DNA from: Pseudomonadota bacterium
GTDB taxonomy: Bacteria > Myxococcota_A > UBA796 > CAJQPC01
NCBI GenBank assembly: GCA_024228935.1
Contig: JAAESX010000148.1
Location: 62,001-126,000 of the forward strand
Direction: 5' to 3'
DNA length: 64,000 nt
Shown here: one piece after another, positions 54,921 through 63,619 of the stretch
Numbering within the stretch: position 1 is the first letter of the stretch
Layout of the letters: every line of letters begins with the position of its first letter
Notes under the pieces: generated by a model
The model's database searches: none
Seen by the model: the letters and a program-made list of their open reading frames with translations, nothing else
Told to the model about the DNA's origin: nothing
Program-made: the position numbers and the translations under genes

Positions 54921-55754
54921 ATGCGGACCCTTCCCCTCCTCTGCCTGCCTCTGACCGCGTGCACCCCCGACTCGGCCGAGCCGCTCCCACGGGACCAGTG
55001 GCCCGACCTCAGCGAGGACACCGGCGACCCTTCAGGGGCCGACTCCGACGACGGAGACTCCGGTGTCGACCCAGGAGACTCGGGCGAGGACACCGACGAA
55101 CCCACCAACGGCTCCGGTGGCTCCGGTGGCCCGACGGGGACGGGCACGGCCTCGGTGGGCTCGGTGACCTACGCCTACCACGTGCCCTCGTGCGCGCTGA
55201 CCAGCCCGGCCCCGGTGCTGTTCACCCAGCACGGACAGGGCGGTACGGGCGCCAGCATGGTCTCCCAGTGGCAGGCGCTGGCCGACGCCGAGTGCTTCAT
55301 CGTCATCGGCCAGGGCTCCCAGAGCGGCAACGGCTGGAACTTCAACTCCGACGTCGAGGGCCTGGGCGCGCTCGTGGACGAGGTCGACTCGCTGTGGGAC
55401 GTCGACACGGACCGGCGCGTCCTGCACGGCTACTCGGCCGGCGCCCACTGGAGCTACGTCGTGGGGCTGGCCAACAGCGACGTCTTCGGCGGTCTGGTCG
55501 TCTACGCCGGCGCGATGTCCTACGCCGAGAGCTACGACGTCTGGCCCAACGGAACCAAGGGCCCCATCCCGGTCGCCATCGGACACGGGACCGACGACAC
55601 CGTCGTCTCGTACGGCTTCGCGCAACAGGCCGAGGCCGAGCTCTCCGGGGCAGGCTGGCCAGTCGAGCTGTGGTCGGCAGCCGGTGGGAGCCATGCCTAC
55701 GACCCCGCGCACCAGGCGCCCGCGTGGGCGTTCGTGATGGACAGCCTGGACTGA
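54921..55754 (+). CDS. Alpha/beta-hydrolase lipoprotein (esterase-like)
   Basis: 277 residues. Signal MRTLPLLCLPLTAC with the lipobox Cys at residue 14, then an Asp/Gly/Ser-rich linker of about 60 residues. The hydrolase domain has PVLFTQHGQGGTG, nucleophile Ser172 in LHGYSAGAHW, GHGTDDTVV with the acid and GGSHAYD with the His. The layout is close to the PHB-depolymerase-like gene at 50483, but the two differ clearly in sequence. Likely an extracytoplasmic carboxylesterase; substrate unknown. Confidence 0.83.
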   Translation: MRTLPLLCLPLTACTPDSAEPLPRDQWPDLSEDTGDPSGADSDDGDSGVDPGDSGEDTDEPTNGSGGSGGPTGTGTASVGSVTYAYHVPSCALTSPAPVLFTQHGQGGTGASMVSQWQALADAECFIVIGQGSQSGNGWNFNSDVEGLGALVDEVDSLWDVDTDRRVLHGYSAGAHWSYVVGLANSDVFGGLVVYAGAMSYAESYDVWPNGTKGPIPVAIGHGTDDTVVSYGFAQQAEAELSGAGWPVELWSAAGGSHAYDPAHQAPAWAFVMDSLD

Positions 55755-55756
55755 CG

Positions 55757-56892
55757 ATGCGCGTCCGGCTCGAGATCTGGTACCTCCGAGAGTCTGCCCG
55801 CCGACGGGCGAGTCCGGTCCTCGAGTTCCCAGAGGACGGCTGGGGTCACATCCCTGGTGTGCCCCGCTTGGACCTGCTGCGCGCCGCGGTCCGCGAGAGC
55901 CAGGGCTTCGATCCCTGGGTGCTGGGCGCCTGGGGCGACTCGCCTGTGACCTGCGCGGTCTGCCCGTCGGAGGCGCACCTCGCCGGGGAGTGGGAGCCGT
56001 CACCTCGAAGGGCGAGCAGAACTCCGTGGGCAGACCCGGCGTGGCGAGCCCGAACCGAGGCCTGGCTGACCGAGCGCATCGGCCCCATCGACTCGAGCAG
56101 CACCGCGTCTGGGGCCGCTCGGCCGTGCTTCGAGTCGAGACGGACCGCGAGAGCCTGTGCTTCAAGGAGTCCTATGGGCTCCCTCCTGGCGAGGGTGCGT
56201 GCCTCGCCCAGGCCCATCGGATCCAGGGACATCGCGTCGGCTTGCCCGAGGTGGTCGCAGCCGAGGGCAGCCGCGTCTTGATGCGGCCACTCGCCGGCGT
56301 TCCGCTGCTGGACGTCGACGAGTCCTGCTGGGCTCGCGCCGTCCAAGACATCGCGCAGTTCCAGTAGGTTGCGGCGATATCGGACTGGGATGACCTTCAC
56401 CTTCGAGGCCGCGACGGCATGGACTGGCCCGCGCGACTTGACCGGCTGTTTCAGGACTACGACATGCCGCCGGAGCTGGCCGCGCAGGTCGCTCCCAGGT
56501 TCGAGTCCCCTGCCCTTCTCCCGGTGGCCCTGCTCCCCCAGGACCTGGGCCCGTGCAATCTCCGCTGGGTGGGCGACGGCGTTCAGGCGTTCGACTGGTC
56601 GGATGTGCGCATCGGCGACCCCGGCATGATCCTGGACCGCTTCCTGAACGAGTGCGACACCCCGGCTCGTCGCGAGGCGGTGACCACTGCATGGCTGGCG
56701 GCCTGGGGTCCTGGGGCCGAGGCTGCATGGGGAGCCACTCGCCGGTGTGCCCTGCTGCACGAGGCCGTGCGCTACGACGACGAGCTGCCGTTCCTCGATA
56801 CGGACGCTCCACTGGCGCTGCGGCTGCGGACCATGATCGGCAAGCAGCTGGTCCGGATGCGGGACCACCTCGCCCAGACATCGGCGGACTGA
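55757..56892 (+). pseudogene. Phosphotransferase (APH/choline kinase-like) gene with a frameshift and an in-frame TAG
   Basis: The frame from ATG 55757 reads to ERIGPI near 56,085 and then slips one base back at a CCCC run (RLEQHRVWGRSAVLRVETD). It continues to LDVDESCWARAVQDIAQFQ and a TAG (56365-56367), then the same frame reads on: WDDLHLRGRDG, ALLPQDLGPCNLRW and FDWSDVRIGDP to TGA 56892. The catalytic loop, usually HGD-x-x-x-x-N, reads PQDLGPCN, so the His is absent while Asp and Asn remain. With three lesions it may be a real pseudogene. About 378 residues would be restored. Confidence 0.7.
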
Positions 56893-56939
56893 CTTCGGTA
56901 CGTGGGAGACTCCACCGAGAGACGAGGACCATCCGGTAG

Positions 56940-57863
56940 ATGCAGGCGCACCTCCTCCCCGGGACAGAGATCGAGCTCTCGGTCCTGACGCTCGGATGCT
57001 GGGCCCTCGGCGGTGAGCACTGGGGAGAGCCGGTCAGCGAGCGGGACCGCATCGCCACCGTGCGATGCGCCCTGGACCTCGGCATCACGGTCTTCGACAC
57101 CTCGCCCATCTACGGGGACGCCGACCGCGTCCTGGTCGAGGCGCTCGGCGATGCGCGTCACGACGTGGTGCTCGCGACCAAGGTCGGCGTGGACCGAGGG
57201 CACTCCAACCTGAACCCGGCGTTCTTGCGGCAGGACCTCGAGGCCACCCTCCGCCGGCTGCGCGTGGATCGCGTCGACCTGATGCAGGTGCACTGGCCTT
57301 GCGAGCACGGCACGCCGCTCGAGTCGACGTTCGAGGCCCTCGAGCAGCTGCGCGACGAGGGCAAGGTGCGGGCCGTCGGCGTCTGCAACTACGGCGCGGC
57401 GGAGCTCTTGCGCATCCGAGCCATCGCCCAGGTCGTCAGCCTGCAGACCCCCTACTCGCTTGTGCGTCGGGAGTTCGAGCAGGGGCTGCGCGCGGCCTCG
57501 AAGGGCATGGGGGTGCTCGCGTACGAGCCGTTGTGCCGCGGGCTGCTCGCTGGGGCCTACTCCCCCGGCCATCGCTTCCCCGACAACGACCTGCGGTCCC
57601 GAGACGAGCGCTTCCGCAGGCCCCGTTTCCGCCGAGGCGCGGCGTTGGCTCGGGACCTGGCGCGGGTGGGCGAGAAAGTGGGGCTGCCCGCCGCCGCCGT
57701 CGCGATCGGCTGGGTGGCCGCGCAGCCTGGCATCACCACCGTCATCGCCGGCGCGAAGCATCCCGAGCAGGTCCGCCAGAACGCTCTCGCTGTGAAGCTG
57801 CTCGACAGTGCAAAGGTGTGGCAGGTCGTCGGTCGAATCGCCGCCGTCCACGAGGGAGGCTGA
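56940..57863 (+). CDS. Aldo/keto reductase
   Basis: 307 residues. The AKR tetrad is present: D53 (FDTSPIYG), Y58, K81 (LATKVG) and H118 (QVHWP). NADPH binding is suggested by the C-terminal IAGAKHPEQVRQNA. The barrel is complete. It reduces an aldehyde or ketone. The next gene, a radical SAM protein, follows its stop with no gap, so the pair is probably functional as a unit. Confidence 0.92.
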   Translation: MQAHLLPGTEIELSVLTLGCWALGGEHWGEPVSERDRIATVRCALDLGITVFDTSPIYGDADRVLVEALGDARHDVVLATKVGVDRGHSNLNPAFLRQDLEATLRRLRVDRVDLMQVHWPCEHGTPLESTFEALEQLRDEGKVRAVGVCNYGAAELLRIRAIAQVVSLQTPYSLVRREFEQGLRAASKGMGVLAYEPLCRGLLAGAYSPGHRFPDNDLRSRDERFRRPRFRRGAALARDLARVGEKVGLPAAAVAIGWVAAQPGITTVIAGAKHPEQVRQNALAVKLLDSAKVWQVVGRIAAVHEGG

Positions 57864-58766
57864 GTGCAGCGCCTGGACCTGAAGGTGGGCTTCAGCTGCA
57901 ACAGCCGCTGCGTGTTCTGCGTCCAGGGCGACAAGCGCTCGCGAGTCGAGCCCCGGACGACGGCCCAGCTGCTGGCAACCCTCGAGGAGAAACGCAGCCT
58001 CTGCCACGAGGTGGTCTTCACCGGAGGCGAAGTCACGCTCCGCAACGACCTCCCCTCGCTGGTTCGCGCGGCCGTGGAGCTTGGCTACGAGCGGATCCAG
58101 GTCCAGACCAACGGGCGCCTGCTCAGCCGGATGGAGCTCGTGGACGGCCTGCTCGACGCCGGCGTGACGGAGTTCTCTCCCGCCCTTCACGGCGCGAACA
58201 GCGCGACTCACGATGGGCTGACGAACGCACGGGGCTCCTTCCGGCAGACCGTCCGAGGCATCGCGAACCTGCGTCGACGCGGAGCCCTGGTCTGCCTCAA
58301 CTCGGTGATCGTGAAGCAGAACGCGGGTCAGCTCGCGGAGATGGCCCGGCTCTTCGTCCAGCTCGACGTCAGCCAGTTCCAGTTCGCCTTCGTCCACGCG
58401 CTCGGCAGCGCGGGGACCCACTTCGAGTCCGTGGTGCCTCGCTACCGGGACATCCAGCAGCAGCTGCATCAGGCCCTGGCCATCGGCCAGGCCGCCGGCG
58501 TCCGCTGCATGACCGAGGCCGTGCCGCTGTGCTGGATGAAGGAATGGGAGGAGTTCGTGGCCGAGCGGATCATGCCGGACCTGGCCCTCGTCGAGCCCGA
58601 CCGCGAGGTGCCCTCGTACACGGACTACCGACTGCGGCTGGGGAAAGCGCACGGCCCGCCCTGCGAGGACTGCACCTGGAGTCACCGGTGCGAGGGCCCC
58701 TGGCGGGAGTACCCGGAGCGCTTCGGCTGGGAGGAGTTCGTCGGACGCCGAGACGCCTGCCCCTGA
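57864..58766 (+). CDS. Radical SAM protein with C-terminal cysteine motif
   Basis: 300 residues from GTG placed directly after the previous stop. The radical SAM cluster motif C-x3-C-x2-C is at C12, C16 and C19 (GFSCNSRCVFC). VVFTGGEVTL and VQTNGRLL are the SAM-binding strands. The C-terminus has CEDCTWSHRCEGPWREYPERFG, a Cys array that could bind a second cluster. This tail is shared by a group of uncharacterised radical SAM enzymes. Coupled to the aldo-keto reductase; pathway unknown. Confidence 0.88.
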   Translation: MQRLDLKVGFSCNSRCVFCVQGDKRSRVEPRTTAQLLATLEEKRSLCHEVVFTGGEVTLRNDLPSLVRAAVELGYERIQVQTNGRLLSRMELVDGLLDAGVTEFSPALHGANSATHDGLTNARGSFRQTVRGIANLRRRGALVCLNSVIVKQNAGQLAEMARLFVQLDVSQFQFAFVHALGSAGTHFESVVPRYRDIQQQLHQALAIGQAAGVRCMTEAVPLCWMKEWEEFVAERIMPDLALVEPDREVPSYTDYRLRLGKAHGPPCEDCTWSHRCEGPWREYPERFGWEEFVGRRDACP

Positions 58767-58791
58767 GCTGGTGCCGGGGCGGGCTCGAGCC

Positions 58792-59490
58792 TCATTCCGG
58801 CACGCCCAGCTTCGCGCGCAGGCTCGGGTTGTCCAGGTGTTTGACCAGGTCGAACGGCTCGCACCTGCCGGTGGGGTCCCAGACGATGGGGCTCATCTCC
58901 TCGGCGACCGCCAGGGCCTTCCGGTTCAGTCGGGCGCTGCGCTTGCCCACGGCGATCAGCGAGTACCCCATGGACAGGCAAAGGTCCGTGCCCACGCCAG
59001 TCCGGTGGGCATCGACGTGGTCGTTCCAGCCCGCGAACCTGGCCTCGTCGGACACCGACTTCTTCCACTTGGCGATCTCGGAGAGCAGCCCGTAGCCGCA
59101 CGCCCGACGCACGGGGTCGTCGTGCTTCATCCACGCCTCGGCCAGCTCGACCACGAACGGCGCCTTCGCCAGCGAGGCGCCACAGGACGAGAAGACGTGC
59201 GCCAGCTGCCCGTGCTGGAGCTGCTCGACCTGGGCCTCGGCCTGCTCGCGGGTGATGCGCTTGGGCTCGTCGATCAGCAAGGCGACGACTCGGGCTTCGT
59301 ACAGATCGCTGGTCCACAGCGCCCTGGACAGCTCGTGGTCCCGACCGACCTTCTTCGCCAGCTTGCGCAGCTTGGTGAGACCGACGCCGTGGGTGGTCAG
59401 CGGGCTGTCGGCGTACCGGTTCTCCCAGTGCTTCACGCCGCGCGGATCGCGCAGCTCCTCGATCAAGGCGTGGACTTCGGCGCTGGTCAT
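58792..59490 (-). CDS. DNA alkylation repair protein (AlkD-like HEAT-repeat)
   Basis: 232 residues of repeated helices: RYADSPLTTHGVGLTKLRKL, ELSRALWTSDLYEARVVALLIDEP, FVVELAEAWMKHDDPVRRACGYGLL. Pattern and length match the AlkD family of DNA glycosylases that remove alkylated purines. The start is divergent from the metalloprotease-like gene. The catalytic Asp cannot be assigned with confidence from sequence alone. Confidence 0.82.
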   Translation of the reverse strand: MTSAEVHALIEELRDPRGVKHWENRYADSPLTTHGVGLTKLRKLAKKVGRDHELSRALWTSDLYEARVVALLIDEPKRITREQAEAQVEQLQHGQLAHVFSSCGASLAKAPFVVELAEAWMKHDDPVRRACGYGLLSEIAKWKKSVSDEARFAGWNDHVDAHRTGVGTDLCLSMGYSLIAVGKRSARLNRKALAVAEEMSPIVWDPTGRCEPFDLVKHLDNPSLRAKLGVPE

Positions 59491-59577
59491 CGCGGCTCCG
59501 ACTTGTGGGGCGGATTGTAGGCCGGGCGTGCACACCACAATTGGCGACACGCAGGTCCACGAAATACCCAGCAGCAC

Positions 59578-60183
59578 ATGACGACACGCATCTACGAAGG
59601 CAAGTCGAGGAGCATCCAGACCGAGTACGGCGACCCGCTGGACCTCATCTGGCTGGAGGCCGCTCGCCGCTGGGGCTGGGAGATCCGCCGGGATCCCGAC
59701 GTGTTCGCCTGGTGGGATGGCAAGGGCGTCCTGAGCATCTCCACCCAGGACGACATGGATCCGGACGACTGCCTGGGCCAGATGATCTTCCACGAGATGT
59801 GCCACGCGTTGGTCGCCATGCCCGACAAGGTCGACATCGAGGACTGGGGACTGCCGCTGATGGAAGCAGGCGACTACGTCGAGGAGCACGCCGCGAACCG
59901 GGTCCAGGCGGCCCTGGCCGATGCCCACGGGCTGCGGACGTTCTTCGGAACCACCACGGTCTTCCGGCTGTACTACGACGCGCTGCCGGAGGACCCGCTT
60001 CAGGGCCCCCACGACGACCCGGCCGTCCCGATGGCGCTCGAGGCGATGGAGCGGGCCCGGACCGCTCCCCATCACGAGATCCTCCAGGAAGCGCTGGCGC
60101 GCACGGCGCTGCTTCACCGGGCGCTGGCGGGCCTCGGCGCGAAGGGCAGTCTGTGGCTGGAGACGCGGATGCCGGTGGCGTAG
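59578..60183 (+). CDS. HExxH metalloprotein of unknown function
   Basis: 201 residues. A clear zinc motif HEMCHALVA (72-76 HExxH) is followed by EEHAANRVQ, whose Glu could be the third ligand, as in gluzincins. No signal peptide, so it is cytosolic or exported by another route. Length is short for a peptidase. Its partner genes give no clue; it may be an IrrE-like or a ComEA-unrelated protease. It is divergent from the AlkD gene. Confidence 0.78.
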   Translation: MTTRIYEGKSRSIQTEYGDPLDLIWLEAARRWGWEIRRDPDVFAWWDGKGVLSISTQDDMDPDDCLGQMIFHEMCHALVAMPDKVDIEDWGLPLMEAGDYVEEHAANRVQAALADAHGLRTFFGTTTVFRLYYDALPEDPLQGPHDDPAVPMALEAMERARTAPHHEILQEALARTALLHRALAGLGAKGSLWLETRMPVA

Positions 60184-60202
60184 GCCGCTGACGGGAGCAC
60201 GC

Positions 60203-60700
60203 TCAGGTCCAGCTCATCCGCACCTCGAAGTGAGCTTCGTCGCCAGCGCCCGGCACGTAGTCGACGAGGGTCAGCTCGTAGCGACTGCCCTCGTCCGCAA
60301 CGACCAGGAAGGATGCTCCCTTGTCCACGTGCTCCTCCAGCACCCGACTCCCGAGCGTGTTGACGGAGAGGTGCTCGGGCTGTTCGGGGTCGACGCCGAT
60401 GAACTGGACCTTTCCGCTGGGCGGGTAGAACCACACGGACGGCTTCTTCACCTCGCCCAGCATGAACTCGCTCACCGAGCTCGTGTAGCCGGTGTCGAGA
60501 TCGACCAGGGTGCCCATGTTGTCTGCGGTGCGGATGGTGTGCGTGACGCCTCGAGGAGGGACCTCGACGGAAGCTGCCGGGGGCGCCTCGACGCTGGAGG
60601 TCCCGCCACAACCCGCGGCGGCGACCAACGCGACAAGAACGACAGGAAGCGTCGCGACAAAGGAGAGCGCCTTGTACTTCTCTGGCTGGGGACTGGACAT
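60203..60700 (-). CDS. Lipoprotein of unknown function
   Basis: 165 residues. This one has a normal signal: MSSPQPEKYKALSFVATLP, a long hydrophobic stretch, then AAAGC at residue 31. It contrasts with the many minimal signals in this window. The mature part is beta-rich (VSEFMLGEVKKPSVWFYPPS, YELTLVDYVPGAGDE), possibly an adhesion or carbohydrate-binding fold. No catalytic motif. Divergent from the GH49-like gene. Confidence 0.72.
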   Translation of the reverse strand: MSSPQPEKYKALSFVATLPVVLVALVAAAGCGGTSSVEAPPAASVEVPPRGVTHTIRTADNMGTLVDLDTGYTSSVSEFMLGEVKKPSVWFYPPSGKVQFIGVDPEQPEHLSVNTLGSRVLEEHVDKGASFLVVADEGSRYELTLVDYVPGAGDEAHFEVRMSWT

Positions 60701-60765
60701 CCGGTGATGTACCACTCCAGCTCGTCGGTGCCAAAAGGCGACGCGAACACCCCGGAGCCCCGCAG

Positions 60766-62967
60766 ATGTTGGCCAAGCCCCTCCTCGCCCTGATGCTGGT
60801 GCCCCTGCTGGGTGGGTGCCGTGGCGACGTCGAGCCCCCCACGACCTCTGAGGACAGCGACTCGGAAGAGGTCCTCGAGACGGGCGACGGCGGCGAGACC
60901 GGCGAGACCGGCGACAGCGCGGAGGACACCGGCGAGGTCGTCGTCGAAGACCAGGTCGTGACCTACCCGGCGCCGGATGGCGTCACGGTCGGAAACCACT
61001 ACGCCGTGACCCTCGAACAGGGCGGAGCGGAGCACTCCAGCTTCGTGTACGAAGTGAACCGCCAGCAGTCGTCGAACCAGAGCCTGACCACCTCGTGGAC
61101 GACGTTCTCGTTCCAGGGCGACGTCACCGTCAGCGTGACCAGGCGCACCGGGGACATCGGGACCTGCGTGGTCCTGCCCAGCAGCGCCGCGATCGAGACC
61201 ACCGTCTCTGGGGACACCTGCACCTTCGAGCTGGACCGGCCACGCCAGCTGTCGGTCGAGCTCGACGGGGACATCACGCACCCGATGCTCGTCTTCGCCA
61301 ACGCGCTCGAGACCGACGTGCCGGACCCCGACGACCCCGAGGTCCTGTACTTCGCGCCTGGCCTGCACGACATCGGCGACACCACGCTCAGCTCGGGACA
61401 GCAGGTCTACGTCGAGGGCGGCGCTGTGGTGTACGGCCGCTTCCTGGTGGGCGCGCCCGACGCGCTGGCCGAGGACGTCCAGGACATCACCATCCGAGGA
61501 CGCGGGATCCTGTCCGGCGAGGGCTACCCCCAGGGGTCGACGGACAACGACCACCTGATCAACTTCTGGGGGGTCGACGAGAGCCTGATCGAGGGCGTCA
61601 CGCTCATCCAGTCCCCGCTCTACAACATCCTGATGTACGGGTCGAACAACGTCGTCCGCAACGTCAAGATGATCAGCTGGTGGTACTCGACCGACGGCGT
61701 CTACGTGGGCGGCGGCGGCCTGGTCGAGGACTGCTTCGTCAAGGTCAACGACGACGCCTTCAAGCTGTACGAGTCCAACACCACCGTCCGCGACACGGTC
61801 ATCTGGCAGCTCGAGAACGGCTCTCCGTTCCAGATCAGCTGGAACATGCCCACAGACAACAGCGGCTTCGTCGTCCAGAACATCGACATCATCCGGATGG
61901 AGCACCGGTCCGAGCAGATCAACCTCTCTGCGGTGAACTCGGTGCATGGCGGCAGCGGCCACATGAGCGGCTACCTGTTCGAGGACATCCGCATCGAGAA
62001 CGCCGACTGGCGCCTGTTCTACCTGTCGCTCCAGCGGACCGAGTTCTCCCCGCCCGACAACGAGCTCGGCCAGATCTCGGACGTGACGTTCCGCAACATC
62101 AGCGCGACCGGGTCCCTGCCTCAGCCCAGCGCGATCTTCGGCTGGGACGCCGAGCACGGCGTGTCGGACGTGACGTTCCAGAACCTGAGGATCAACGGCG
62201 AGCTCATCGAGACCGCCGCCGAAGGCAACTTCCAGATCGACGCCGCGACCACCGACAACATCTCGTTCCAGGTCGGCACGTTCATCACGGACACGTTCAC
62301 CAGCGACGCCTTCCTGCAGGGCGAGGACTGCGAGGCCCAGCTCAGCGCGGGCTGGGGCGGGGCGGACTCGGTCGAGGTCCGCGACGACCAGCTCCACCTG
62401 CTCAACACGCTCGCCGACCCCGAATCCGAGTGCTTCACCACCGCCGGCTGGCAGACCGCCGAGCCTGTCACCCCGCCGTTCACCGTCGAGTACACCGTCG
62501 AGTACACCGTCGACGTGGCGGACTCCGAGTTCGGCCTCGGGGGCTATGCGCTCGCGAGCCTGATCTGGGACGAAGCCAACCACTACGGGCTGTCCACGGA
62601 CGTGAGCCTGGTGAAGGAGACCCTCGCCTGGCACGGCCAGCAGGACGGCTACGAGGACGTCATCACAGAAGACCAGTACACGCTCGTGGCCCAGGGCCTG
62701 GGCGAGCGGGTGGCGTCCCTTCCCACGGACGGCGTGGAGACCATCACCATCCGGCAGGTGGTCACCGAGAGCGACCAGACGACGTACTGGGCGGCGGACG
62801 ACGGGGAGCTCGAGCTGGTGCACACCTACGCCAATGTCATCGGCCCGGACATCGAGATCACGCCGATGCTACGGGCGTCGGACTGCAACGTCTGGAGCCA
62901 CGACGACTTCGATCTCGCCGTCGACAGCGTGGCGGTGTTCAGCGAGGACGCGCCGATCTGCGAGTGA
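60766..62967 (+). CDS. GH49-like (dextranase/isopullulanase) lipoprotein
   Basis: 733 residues. Signal MLAKPLLALMLVPLLGGC with the lipobox Cys at residue 18, and an acidic linker. The beta-helix body shows the GH49 pattern: YFAPGLHDIGDT, VYVEGGAVVYGRF, SWWYSTDGVYVGGGGLVED, KVNDDAFKLYESNTTV. The three acidic residues Asp310, Asp329 and Asp330 have the spacing (19 and 1) of the catalytic Asp376, Asp395 and Asp396 of Penicillium dextranase. It should hydrolyse alpha-1,6 or alpha-1,4 glucans. The last 230 residues are a separate beta-sandwich, perhaps for binding. Confidence 0.82.
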   Translation: MLAKPLLALMLVPLLGGCRGDVEPPTTSEDSDSEEVLETGDGGETGETGDSAEDTGEVVVEDQVVTYPAPDGVTVGNHYAVTLEQGGAEHSSFVYEVNRQQSSNQSLTTSWTTFSFQGDVTVSVTRRTGDIGTCVVLPSSAAIETTVSGDTCTFELDRPRQLSVELDGDITHPMLVFANALETDVPDPDDPEVLYFAPGLHDIGDTTLSSGQQVYVEGGAVVYGRFLVGAPDALAEDVQDITIRGRGILSGEGYPQGSTDNDHLINFWGVDESLIEGVTLIQSPLYNILMYGSNNVVRNVKMISWWYSTDGVYVGGGGLVEDCFVKVNDDAFKLYESNTTVRDTVIWQLENGSPFQISWNMPTDNSGFVVQNIDIIRMEHRSEQINLSAVNSVHGGSGHMSGYLFEDIRIENADWRLFYLSLQRTEFSPPDNELGQISDVTFRNISATGSLPQPSAIFGWDAEHGVSDVTFQNLRINGELIETAAEGNFQIDAATTDNISFQVGTFITDTFTSDAFLQGEDCEAQLSAGWGGADSVEVRDDQLHLLNTLADPESECFTTAGWQTAEPVTPPFTVEYTVEYTVDVADSEFGLGGYALASLIWDEANHYGLSTDVSLVKETLAWHGQQDGYEDVITEDQYTLVAQGLGERVASLPTDGVETITIRQVVTESDQTTYWAADDGELELVHTYANVIGPDIEITPMLRASDCNVWSHDDFDLAVDSVAVFSEDAPICE

Positions 62968-62999
62968 CCCTGTACGACCAGCCCTACCAACCTGTCACC

Positions 63000-63043
63000 T
63001 GACATGCTACGACATGTCGCCCAACATGTCGCCTGACATGTTG
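63000..63043. promoter_or_regulatory. Four-box operator array upstream of the TetR gene
   Basis: Four 10-bp boxes of consensus YRACATGTYG: TGACATGCTA (63000), CGACATGTCG (63010, a perfect palindrome), CAACATGTCG (63022) and TGACATGTTG (63034). Spacings are 10, 12 and 12 bp, near one helical turn. The GTG start follows at 63059 with ribosome site GGGAG. The array is the likely binding site of the TetR protein itself. Confidence 0.65.
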
Positions 63044-63058
63044 CCGGCGGGAGACAGC

Positions 63059-63619
63059 GTGAGCACGCGCAAGCAACAGATCCTCCAGGAGGCCGTCGAG
63101 ATCGTCGCGTCGCTGGGCTACGGCGCCCTCAGCATGCGAGCCGTCGCCCGGGCCAGCGGCATCAAGCTGGGCGCGTTGCAGTACCACTTCCGCACGCGAG
63201 AAGACCTGCTTCGCGCGCTCACGGCCTACATCGCAGAGACCTACCGCACCTCATTCGAAGCTCTCCATCAGCGTCCGGATGTGGCGAGCCTGAGAGAGGT
63301 CGTCGGGTTCGTCTCCGAGGACGCCGCGGGGAAGGGGCTGCACGCCGACCGGTTGTTCCCCCAGCTCTGGGCCATGGCGCTGGTCGAGCCCATCATGGAG
63401 GAGCTGATGGACAGCCTGTACGAGGAGTACCTGACGCTCTTCGAGGAGCTCGTCAGTGAGCGCGGGGCCGAGTCCCCGCGAGCCGAGGCGCTCGCGCTGA
63501 TGGGGCTCCTGGAAGGCTTGACCCTGTTCGTCGGCCGGGGCCGCCGCTGGTCCGACGACGCTCCGGCAGTGGGCGAGGCCGTCTACGCCCTCATCGACGC
63601 GCGCTACGGCGAAGCATGA
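63059..63619 (+). CDS. TetR family transcriptional regulator
   Basis: 186 residues from GTG with ribosome site GGGAG; ATGs at 63014, 63026 and 63038 are in frame but lie inside the operator array. The N-terminal helix-turn-helix is VEIVASLGYGALSMRAVARASGIKLGALQYHFRTREDLL, followed by an all-helical ligand domain. The next gene starts inside its stop (ATGA), so they are cotranscribed. The ligand is unknown. Confidence 0.92.
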   Translation: MSTRKQQILQEAVEIVASLGYGALSMRAVARASGIKLGALQYHFRTREDLLRALTAYIAETYRTSFEALHQRPDVASLREVVGFVSEDAAGKGLHADRLFPQLWAMALVEPIMEELMDSLYEEYLTLFEELVSERGAESPRAEALALMGLLEGLTLFVGRGRRWSDDAPAVGEAVYALIDARYGEA

